Shown: positions 1 through 5,419 of the stretch, piece by piece | Position numbering within the stretch: position 1 is the first letter of the stretch | Layout: each line of letters begins with the position of its first letter | Source of the DNA: Deltaproteobacteria bacterium | GTDB taxonomy: Bacteria > Desulfobacterota > SM23-61 | Assembly: GCA_029857975.1 (NCBI GenBank) | Contig: JAOUFX010000169.1 | Location: 1 to 6,604, forward strand | Length of the DNA stretch: 6,604 nucleotides | Direction: 5' to 3' | Notes under the pieces: generated by a model | What the model saw: the letters and a program-made list of their open reading frames with translations, nothing else | Databases searched by the model: none | What the model was told of the DNA's origin: nothing | Program-made: the position numbers and the translations under genes

Positions 1-319
1 CCGTAAGAAAGATATCATCATCAGCGGCGGGGAAAACATCTCTTCTCTGGAGATCGAACAGGTTCTCTACGGACATCCGGCCATTTTGGAGTGTGCCGTG
101 ATTGGGAAGAATGATGAAAAGTGGGGAGAGGTTCCCCTGGGCTTGGTAGTGCTGCGGGAAGGGTATCAGGTTACGCCCGAAGAAATTATTCAATATGGAC
201 GGGCAAACATGGCCCACTTTAAGGCGCCGCGCGAAGTCCGGATCTTGCCGGAATTCCCCAAAGGTGGAACCGGGAAAATATTAAAGTCAGTTCTTAGAGA
301 AAAATATAAAAATTCATAA
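1..319 (+). CDS. AMP-forming acyl-CoA synthetase, C-terminal fragment
   Basis: This is the last 105 residues of an ANL-superfamily (AMP-binding) acyl-CoA synthetase; the reading frame enters from the left edge at base 2 and stops with TAA at 317-319. The family activates a carboxylic acid with ATP to an acyl-adenylate and transfers it to CoA in the cytoplasm. The visible part starts inside the hinge region (RKKDIIISGGENIS), which precedes the mobile C-terminal domain. It then runs through EIEQVLYGHPAI, AVIG, and the DEKWGEVPLG segment typical of fatty-acyl ligases. The closing A10 motif reads PKGGTGKILK, with the catalytic lysine encoded at 275-277. The more common form of this motif is LPKTxTGK. 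Substrate choice lies in the missing N-terminal domain, so only the family can be named. A TTG at 86 lies inside the domain and is not a start. Confidence 0.9.
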   Translation, partial: RKKDIIISGGENISSLEIEQVLYGHPAILECAVIGKNDEKWGEVPLGLVVLREGYQVTPEEIIQYGRANMAHFKAPREVRILPEFPKGGTGKILKSVLREKYKNS

Positions 320-325
320 TATATT

Positions 326-388
326 TTGGATTTCAGATTTGAGATTAAAAAATGCGAATGTGGAGTTCGGAATGCGGAATACGGTGTT
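326..388. repeat. Heptanucleotide tandem repeats, AT-rich and CGGAATN blocks
   Basis: The sequence can be cut into consecutive 7-mers. The first three are TTGGATT, TCAGATT and TGAGATT (326-346). A linker 7-mer follows (347-353), then GCGAATG, TGGAGTT, CGGAATG, CGGAATA and CGGTGTT (354-388). The same 7-bp phase holds across both blocks although their sequences differ. A perfect 10-bp palindrome, GTGTTAACAC, lies at 384-393 at the right end. Short heptanucleotide tandem repeats are known in intergenic DNA of some bacteria, best described in cyanobacteria. From general knowledge, similar runs are also common in deltaproteobacterial genomes. No coding or promoter function is visible. Confidence 0.65.
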
Positions 389-392
389 AACA

Positions 393-419
393 CGCTTAGC
401 GCTATGCGCTATGCGCCCA
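393..419. repeat. Heptanucleotide tandem repeat, CGCTATG type
   Basis: Four 7-bp units in a row: CGCTTAG, CGCTATG, CGCTATG and CGCCCAG. Two are identical and the outer two are degenerate. The block follows the previous heptad block after only four bases and ends 10 bp before the tyrS Shine-Dalgarno site. It would therefore lie in the tyrS leader if transcription starts upstream of it. The unit is rich in self-complementary GCGC steps, so weak folding is possible, but no long stem is present. Confidence 0.65.
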
Positions 420-429
420 GCGAATTAAT

Positions 430-435
430 AAGGAG
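430..435 (+). promoter_or_regulatory. Shine-Dalgarno site of tyrS
   Basis: AAGGAG lies six bases before the TTG at 442. It supports that TTG as the start, since no ATG or GTG stands at a comparable distance and the protein begins where TyrRS homologues normally do. Confidence 0.75.
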
Positions 436-441
436 TTTATT

Positions 442-1731
442 TTGCCTAAGACCATCGTAGATGTTTTAGAGGAAAGAGGATTCATCGAACAGATCACCGA
501 CACGGGATTAAGGGAAGCTGCTGCGCAGGAAACATTAAAATGCTACGTCGGCTTTGACCCTACGGCCCGGTCCCTTCACTTGGGGCATGTGATACCGGTA
601 ATGGGGTTGGCTCACTTTCAAAGGATGGGGCACATTCCAATCGTTCTCATCGGCGGTGGGACGGGGATGATCGGCGACCCCAGCGGCAAGACCTCCGAAC
701 GCCAGCTCCTTTCAAAGGAGGACGTGGAAGAAAATGCCCGGCGGCTTCAGGTCCAATTGTCTAAATTCTTCAGCTTCGAGGGACCCTACGGTGCCCTCAT
801 GCTCAATAACGCCGATTGGCTTTTACCCCTCAAGCTCGTCGATTTTTTGCGGGATATAGGCAAGCATTTTTCGATCAATGCCATGGTTGCCAAAGAGTCC
901 GTCCGCTGGCGCCTGGAAGAGCGCGGTCAAGGGATTTCTTTCACGGAGTTCACCTACATGCTGCTCCAGGCCTATGACTTCTTCCATCTTTATGAACATC
1001 AGGGCTGTTCGGTGCAGGCGGGGGGGAAGGATCAATGGGGCAACATCACTGCGGGAATCGACTTGATCCGGCGCATGAGCGGCGGAAGCGCCCATGGAAT
1101 TACCTTTCCGCTTCTGACTACAGCCACCGGAGTTAAAATCGGGAAAACGGAAGGGGCGGAAGGAAGCGATATGATCTGGCTTGATTCCCAGATGACTTCC
1201 CCCTACCGGATGTATCAATACTGGATCAACACCGATGACCGGGATGTAATAAAGTTCCTCAAGCTGTTCACTTTCCTCGAACTTAAAAGGATTGATGAAC
1301 TGGAAAAAGCCCTGCAGCAGGACCCCGGCAAGCGAGAACCACATCGCGTCCTGGCCTTCGAGTTTACCAAATTGGTTCATGGGGAAAAAGCAGCGCGCGC
1401 GGTGCGCCGAGCTTCAGAAATTCTTTTCGGGAGCGAGGTACAGGAAGTATCCCCAGAAGTTATCGATGCTCTGGCGGCAGAGGTTTCCACTACGAAGGTA
1501 TCCAAAAAGCATTTGCATGATGGAGTCCCCCTCGTGGATATTTTCATCGCGGCGAAACTCGCCAAATCAAAAAGATCGGCACGGGATCTGATCAGCCAGG
1601 GAGGGGCATATGTAAATAATGTGGCCTGGAGGGAAATAGAGGCGCGCGTGAACTTAAACCAAGTCCTTTCCGGCCGCGCCATTCTCCTGCGCAGCGGGAA
1701 GAAGACTTATCATCTACTGATGGTAGAATGA
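442..1731 (+). CDS. tyrS: Tyrosyl-tRNA synthetase
   Basis: Cytoplasmic class I aminoacyl-tRNA synthetase that charges tRNA-Tyr with tyrosine using ATP. At 429 residues it has full family length. The Rossmann catalytic domain carries the HIGH signature as HLGH at residues 46-49, preceded by YVGFDPTA. The KMSKS-equivalent loop is KIGKT at 232-236, the KFGKS/KFGKT-like form found in the TyrS type common in bacteria. The tyrosine-pocket segment QAYDFFHL and the loop GGKDQWGN (194-201) are present. That loop usually reads GGSDQWGN, so Lys196 is a small oddity. A C-terminal S4-like RNA-binding domain spans roughly 363-425 (VDIFIAAKLAKSKRSARDLI). The start is TTG with a good Shine-Dalgarno at 430-435. 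The 122-bp gap upstream is mostly repeats, and I saw no convincing promoter or T-box leader there. No frameshift or truncation is seen. Confidence 0.97.
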   Translation: MPKTIVDVLEERGFIEQITDTGLREAAAQETLKCYVGFDPTARSLHLGHVIPVMGLAHFQRMGHIPIVLIGGGTGMIGDPSGKTSERQLLSKEDVEENARRLQVQLSKFFSFEGPYGALMLNNADWLLPLKLVDFLRDIGKHFSINAMVAKESVRWRLEERGQGISFTEFTYMLLQAYDFFHLYEHQGCSVQAGGKDQWGNITAGIDLIRRMSGGSAHGITFPLLTTATGVKIGKTEGAEGSDMIWLDSQMTSPYRMYQYWINTDDRDVIKFLKLFTFLELKRIDELEKALQQDPGKREPHRVLAFEFTKLVHGEKAARAVRRASEILFGSEVQEVSPEVIDALAAEVSTTKVSKKHLHDGVPLVDIFIAAKLAKSKRSARDLISQGGAYVNNVAWREIEARVNLNQVLSGRAILLRSGKKTYHLLMVE

Positions 1732-1883
1732 AGGGTGAACCTTTAAAAGAATCACTTGCAGAATGAAATTATTATTGACAATAGAATCAGGATGTGAAAG
1801 AAAAGAAAAAGACTCCCTTCTTTTCAGATTTTCAACGAAGAAATTTCTCATTCGGGAATCAAGCAACATTTTTCTCATGCCCT

Positions 1884-1892
1884 AAGGGAGGA
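1884..1892 (+). promoter_or_regulatory. Shine-Dalgarno site that decides the lipoprotein start
   Basis: AAGGGAGGA, four bases before the ATG at 1897, is one of the strongest ribosome-binding sites in the window. The competing in-frame ATG at 1936 has only GGGAG about 13 bases upstream. The longer form is therefore preferred, even though the shorter one would give a more conventional signal-peptide length. Confidence 0.7.
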
Positions 1893-1896
1893 AATT

Positions 1897-2406
1897 ATGT
1901 TTAAAAATATCAGCATCGGGAGAGCGTTCATTTTGATGGAAAATCATAAAAACTTGTTTGCTGGGATGATTATTCTCGGGCTTCTTTTAAGTATCACCGG
2001 ATGTGGTATGTTGGGGACAAAAGCCAAAACAGAAGCTCCTCCCGCGCAACCAACGGCACCCCCTCCTCCTTCCAAACCAGAGGTGCCGCCTACTCCTTCG
2101 GCAGCCCCTGCAGTATCCGTTCCCAAAGAAGCCCAACCACCAGTAACTTCCGCAGCGCCACCTGTTGAACCCAAAAAAGAAGAAGCGAAACCATCTCCCC
2201 CCCCAGCGCCTACAGAAATTTACGTAATCACTTTAAAAAATTCCAATGTCAGGGCAGAACCAGACCTGAAGAGCAAAGTCATTACCACTTTGAAAAAAGG
2301 AACCAAGGTTGAAAAAATCGGGCAATCCGGCAACTGGGCCAATGTAAAACTTCCTTCCGGGGAGACTGGCTATATATTTCATGAGTTAGTGAAGGAATTA
2401 GAATGA
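1897..2406 (+). CDS. Proline-rich SH3b-domain lipoprotein
   Basis: A 169-residue predicted lipoprotein of unknown specific role. A hydrophobic stretch (about residues 20-35) ends in the lipobox ITGC, with the lipidated cysteine at 36. Glycine follows at +2, so no Asp sorting signal keeps it in the inner membrane and outer-membrane placement is likely. Residues about 45-107 form a low-complexity linker rich in Pro, Ala and Lys/Glu. The C-terminal ~60 residues match a bacterial SH3 (SH3b/SH3_3) domain, with SNVRAEP, a KKGTKVE turn, GNWANVKLPSGETGYI and a final short strand. Such domains often bind peptidoglycan or partner proteins in the envelope, which is an inference here. The start at 1897 rests on its Shine-Dalgarno; the alternative is Met14. 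A run of eight C (2197-2204) in the linker is a potential slippage site. It is flanked by unrelated genes, with a 165-bp gap after tyrS and no clear terminator or promoter in it. Confidence 0.85.
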   Translation: MFKNISIGRAFILMENHKNLFAGMIILGLLLSITGCGMLGTKAKTEAPPAQPTAPPPPSKPEVPPTPSAAPAVSVPKEAQPPVTSAAPPVEPKKEEAKPSPPPAPTEIYVITLKNSNVRAEPDLKSKVITTLKKGTKVEKIGQSGNWANVKLPSGETGYIFHELVKELE

Positions 2407-2434
2407 CTCCAGGAGAATTTGAATTTCAAGAGAC

Positions 2435-2520
2435 GTCATTCCCGCGCAAGCGGCAATCCAGAAAACAGACTGGACTCCCCCGTGTCAAGGACGGGGCAGG
2501 CTTGTCAAGCCCGGAATGAC
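2435..2520. repeat. Imperfect palindromic dispersed repeat (MITE-like)
   Basis: An ~86-bp element bounded by inverted ends GTCATTCC (2435-2442) and GGAATGAC (2513-2520). Inside are four small hairpins: CCGC-GCAA-GCGG (2442-2453), TCCAG/CTGGA (2457-2461 with 2470-2474), CCCCGT/ACGGGG (2478-2483 with 2491-2496) and GGCTTG/CAAGCC (2499-2511). The left half resembles the widespread proteobacterial intergenic repeat whose arms read roughly TCATTCCCGCG...GCGGGAATCCAG. The right half is divergent. It starts 28 bp after the lipoprotein stop, so a transcript crossing it could fold and be attenuated or stabilised. No T-run marks it as a classical terminator. Confidence 0.65.
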
Positions 2521-2591
2521 AGACCGTTCCCGACAGCTCTCCTTTGATCCCCCCCCGTAGAAGAAATTTTTCATCCGGGTTTAAAGAAAAA

Positions 2592-2620
2592 TTGAAAATA
2601 CCAGGAAACCGGGCTAATAT
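2592..2620 (+). promoter_or_regulatory. Sigma70-type promoter upstream of the DUF362 gene
   Basis: TTGAAA at 2592-2597 (5 of 6 to TTGACA) and TAATAT at 2615-2620 (4 of 6 to TATAAT) are separated by exactly 17 bp. Transcription would begin near 2626-2628, giving a leader of about 50 bases before the GTG at 2679. It is the best-matched promoter found in the window and suggests the DUF362 gene is transcribed independently of the lipoprotein. Confidence 0.55.
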
Positions 2621-2678
2621 ATGCACATCGGCAATAAGGGATGCGGATTGCGAAATTTTTCTTCCAGGGGGAATTTAA

Positions 2679-3902
2679 GTGCCTAAGCCAATTGTTTCCA
2701 TCGTCAAAGCCGGGGAAAACGTGGTGCTTGCGGTCCGGAAGGCTGTTTCCTTGGCTGGTGGATTGGATGGGATCGTGAATTCAGAAAGCAAGGTTTTAAT
2801 CAAGCCTAATATTGCCAGCCGGGATAAATCCGGTTGCGGCAAAATAACGGACGCGCGAGTGACTCAGGCCATCACCAAAATGGTCCTGGAAAAAAGGCCC
2901 AAGAGCGTAATCATTGGGGAAGGATCCGCTGTGGGGTACGATTTCCCCGACCTTCAGGATACAATGAAAGCCCTGGAAGAATCGGGAACAAGGGAGGTGG
3001 CTGCGAAGCTCGGGGTGCCGCTGGTTGATTTAAATACGGACCGCCACCGGGAAGTGGAAGTCCCCAACCCCTTGGTGATGAAATCCGTAAAAATCGCCCA
3101 GACGGCCTTGGAAAGCGACGTGATCATTAGCGTTCCGGTGATGAAAACCCACATCCGGTCAGCGGTCACTTTGAGTGTGAAGAATATGAAAGGCGTTATG
3201 CCGGGAGCCGAAAAGAAAAAGACCCACCGCCTGGGTTTGGAATTGGCCATTGCCGATTTAAATTCGATCGTACGACCTCATTTTGCTGTCGTGGATGGCC
3301 TGATGGGGATGGAAGGGCTTTGGGAGTACCCTGATGATTGCGTTCCCATGGGCCTTGTTGGAGCGGGTAGAGATCCAATAGCCGTGGATAGTGTTTTTGC
3401 TCAGATCATGGGGATGGAGTCCAAAGAAATTATGCATCTTGTTTATTGCCAAGAAAAAGGGTTGGGAAAATGTGATCCAGGGAGGATTGAAGTGGCGGGG
3501 GTCCCCATTTCTGAGGTCCGCCGGCCATTCCAAACGGCCTTTGCAGTCATGCGTAAGCGTTATCCGGGATTGATCATTCAATCGGAGAAAGCCTGTACAG
3601 GATGCACCGGAGAGATCATCAGTCCCTTAATCTACATCCGGGAAGCTAAGCAGGTGGAAAAATTGAAGGGCCTTACAGTTATCATCGGAGAAGCACCGGA
3701 GCAATGGGAGGGTGAAAAGGTAGTGGCCATCGGAAAATGTGCCCAAAAACTGAAGGACCGTTTGCCATTTGTTCCAGGTTGTCCTCCCGCAGTTGATGCC
3801 ATAACGGAAAAGATCTGTGAAGTGTGTGATATCGATGTGCAGCTGGTTTTTCAAAAAAAGGAAGAATTACACCGGACAAAATATGGGAAGTCATTACATT
3901 AG
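2679..3902 (+). CDS. DUF362 family protein with cysteine-rich C-terminus
   Basis: A 407-residue protein matching the DUF362 family, whose biochemical role is not generally established. Family-like segments in order are: VLIKPNI (39-45), VIIGEGS (77-83), ISVPVMKTH (150-158), SVKNMKGVMPG (166-176), VVDGLMGMEG (204-213) and AGRDPIAVDS (229-238). Many DUF362 proteins carry a ferredoxin-like CxxCxxCxxxC motif, but this one does not. Instead residues 300-385 hold six cysteines: C306-x2-C309, C354, C368 in a PGCPP motif, and C380-x2-C383. These could bind an Fe-S cluster or another metal; that is inference. There is no signal peptide or membrane segment, so it is probably cytoplasmic. The start is GTG, with AGGGGGA at 2666-2672 six bases upstream and a promoter at 2592-2620. 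The following hydrolase gene begins 152 bp downstream, so an operon is possible but not evident. Confidence 0.85.
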   Translation: MPKPIVSIVKAGENVVLAVRKAVSLAGGLDGIVNSESKVLIKPNIASRDKSGCGKITDARVTQAITKMVLEKRPKSVIIGEGSAVGYDFPDLQDTMKALEESGTREVAAKLGVPLVDLNTDRHREVEVPNPLVMKSVKIAQTALESDVIISVPVMKTHIRSAVTLSVKNMKGVMPGAEKKKTHRLGLELAIADLNSIVRPHFAVVDGLMGMEGLWEYPDDCVPMGLVGAGRDPIAVDSVFAQIMGMESKEIMHLVYCQEKGLGKCDPGRIEVAGVPISEVRRPFQTAFAVMRKRYPGLIIQSEKACTGCTGEIISPLIYIREAKQVEKLKGLTVIIGEAPEQWEGEKVVAIGKCAQKLKDRLPFVPGCPPAVDAITEKICEVCDIDVQLVFQKKEELHRTKYGKSLH

Positions 3903-3930
3903 ATTATAATCATTTACCGGAGAGCACAGC

Positions 3931-3943
3931 GCGGCATAGCCGC
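3931..3943. other. Small GC-rich hairpin after the DUF362 gene
   Basis: GCGGC-ATA-GCCGC makes a perfect 5-bp stem with a 3-base loop, 28 bp after the DUF362 stop. It is followed by A-rich rather than T-rich sequence on the + strand, so it is not a standard intrinsic terminator. It may contribute to 3' end formation or be incidental. Confidence 0.25.
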
Positions 3944-3960
3944 AACCAAAAATTTATTGG

Positions 3961-3980
3961 ACGCAGATTAACGCAGATAA
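3961..3980. repeat. 10-bp tandem repeat ACGCAGATWA
   Basis: Two adjacent 10-mers, ACGCAGATTA and ACGCAGATAA, differ at one base. Repeats of this ACGCAGAT/ACGCGGAT type are, from general knowledge, dispersed in intergenic DNA of deltaproteobacteria and other environmental bacteria. This is a minimal two-copy example in an AT-rich gap before the hydrolase genes. Confidence 0.5.
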
Positions 3981-4041
3981 AATTAAAATATGTTTAATAA
4001 AATTTTAAGAAATTGAACATTAGTAGTACAGAGGACAAGAC

Positions 4042-4048
4042 GGTGGAG
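4042..4048 (+). promoter_or_regulatory. Shine-Dalgarno site that decides the amidohydrolase start
   Basis: GGTGGAG lies six bases before the ATG at 4055. The frame is open further upstream to a TTG at 4013, but that TTG has only a weak purine stretch before it. Family proteins begin about 5-10 residues before the first beta strand (DLLIQG), which fits the ATG at 4055. Confidence 0.7.
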
Positions 4049-4054
4049 TTTAAA

Positions 4055-5419
4055 ATGGATAACGCTCTTGATCTTTTGATTCAAGGGGATCTCGTGCTGG
4101 AGGGTGGGGTTGCCGATGACTCGGCCGTGGGAGTCAAAGACGGGGTGATTGTAGGTTTATATACTTCACAAGAAAGTCCAATAGCGAAAGTAACGATCGA
4201 TGCCAGCGGACTTTTTGTTTTTCCCGGTATTGTGGATGCTCATGTTCACTCCTTCAGCATTCCTGGCGTTGAAGGGTTTTTAGGTTCAACTCCCGCTGCA
4301 GCCGCCGGAGGAGTCACAACCTTCATCGAAATGCCCTACGATGCCGGTGCCCCCACCACTTCTCCAGAAGCTTTCCGGAAAAAGATTGCGCGAATCCACC
4401 GCGAGGCCATGGTCGATGTCGCCCTGCTGGCCACCTTAAAAAAGGAAGGCTCCCCGGATGTTATTTTCCCCCTAGTGAAATTGGGAGCATGCGGGTTCAA
4501 GCTCTCCTTATTTGAGACAGACCCGGAACGGTTTCCCCGAATCGCCGACGGAATTTTATGGGATATTCTGCCGGCGATCGCCGCTTGCCAAATTCCGGTA
4601 GGATTCCACGCGGAAAATGACGAGATCATCTTGCATTTAATCCGCCAATACCGTCAGGACGGAAAAGTTTACCCCAGGGCCCACGGCGAGACCCGCCCCG
4701 TAAGCAGCGAGACCACAGCCGTTCTGAAACTTTTGGAATTGGCCCTTTGGACTGGCGTCCGCCTCCATCTTTATCACATGAGCCACCCGCGTTCCATTCA
4801 TTTGCTCCGAAAGTTTCGGGAAGAAAGGGTAGATGTTACCGCGGAAACCTGTCCGCATTATCTGCTTCTGGCCGAAGAAGAGATGGATCGACTCAAGGCC
4901 TTGGCCAAGATTAACCCACCGCTTAGATCGCGGGAGGCTTTGGAGGAAATGTGGGATCTGTTAAAAGACGGATATATTGATATGGTTACCTCCGACCACG
5001 CCCCTTGGCCGATAGAACGAAAACAGGACCCTGACATATTTGCCAATGCTTCAGGTGCTCCGGGGATTGAGACCCTCTTACCTGTAATGTTCAACGAAGG
5101 GGTTGTTAAACGAAATTTTTCCCCGGTTCAACTGGCCCGAATTCTATGTGAACAGCCAGCCAGGCGTTTCAAACTATATCCGAGAAAAGGGCATATCGCC
5201 TTGGGAGCCGATGCTGACTTTGCCATTGTTGATCCCGATAGGATTTGGACAATTCAGGGAAGTGAGATGCACTCATCGGCGCAATGGACGCCTTACGAAG
5301 GGTTGGCCGTCCAAGGAAAAGTGGTGCGCACGATTCTCAGGGGCAAAATCATTTACGATGGCCAAGAAATAACCGCCCAACCCGGCGATGGGCAGTTCAT
5401 CGCTGCGATGGGGGAGTGA
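4055..5419 (+). CDS. Allantoinase/hydantoinase-type cyclic amidohydrolase
   Basis: A metal-dependent amidohydrolase of 454 residues, the usual length for allantoinase, hydantoinase and dihydropyrimidinase. It should open a cyclic amide or ureide ring (allantoin to allantoate, a hydantoin to an N-carbamoyl amino acid, or similar) in the cytoplasm. The binuclear-metal set is complete, numbered from the ATG at 4055: H63 and H65 in VDAHVHSF, the carboxylated-lysine candidate K149 in CGFKLSLF, H185 in GFHAEND, H241 in YHMSH, and D314 in TSDHAPW. AAAAGGVTTFIEMP, ETCPHYL and TPYEGLAVQGKV point more to the allantoinase side than to true dihydroorotases. No ATCase or other pyrimidine gene adjoins it. 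The upstream-extended TTG start at 4013 is less likely. Its stop overlaps the start of the next gene by one base, implying translational coupling. Substrate cannot be fixed from sequence alone. Confidence 0.9.
   Translation: MDNALDLLIQGDLVLEGGVADDSAVGVKDGVIVGLYTSQESPIAKVTIDASGLFVFPGIVDAHVHSFSIPGVEGFLGSTPAAAAGGVTTFIEMPYDAGAPTTSPEAFRKKIARIHREAMVDVALLATLKKEGSPDVIFPLVKLGACGFKLSLFETDPERFPRIADGILWDILPAIAACQIPVGFHAENDEIILHLIRQYRQDGKVYPRAHGETRPVSSETTAVLKLLELALWTGVRLHLYHMSHPRSIHLLRKFREERVDVTAETCPHYLLLAEEEMDRLKALAKINPPLRSREALEEMWDLLKDGYIDMVTSDHAPWPIERKQDPDIFANASGAPGIETLLPVMFNEGVVKRNFSPVQLARILCEQPARRFKLYPRKGHIALGADADFAIVDPDRIWTIQGSEMHSSAQWTPYEGLAVQGKVVRTILRGKIIYDGQEITAQPGDGQFIAAMGE

Noticed and set aside
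190..393. A minus-strand open frame with a SAFRTPHSHF-like peptide
   Set aside because: The peptide is the translation of the heptad repeats; such repeat-derived frames are spurious. The rest is antisense to the acyl-CoA synthetase end.
326..419. CRISPR-like array
   Set aside because: The units are 7 bp and contiguous with no spacers, and no cas genes are visible.
823..1380. A 185-codon open frame on the minus strand
   Set aside because: It is antisense to the conserved tyrS catalytic domain and its translation shows no domain or signal.
1775..1780. TTGACA as the -35 of a lipoprotein promoter
   Set aside because: It is a perfect -35 hexamer, but no acceptable -10 lies 16-18 bp downstream.
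1800..1825. Inverted repeat GAAAAGAA/TTCTTTTC after tyrS as a terminator
   Set aside because: The 8-bp stem is almost all A-T with a 10-base loop and no following T-run, so it would be weak.
2426..2626. A minus-strand open frame over the gap after the lipoprotein
   Set aside because: Its sequence (for example LDCRLRGNDV) is the familiar false translation of the palindromic intergenic repeat.
442..2690. tyrS and the DUF362 gene both begin with xTG CCT AAG, giving MPK starts
   Set aside because: The similarity stops after a few codons and the proteins are unrelated; it is coincidence.
3957..3989. TTGGAC with TAAAAT as a promoter for the hydrolase pair
   Set aside because: The two possible TAAAAT boxes give spacers of 15 or 21 bp, and the region is so AT-rich that chance matches are expected.
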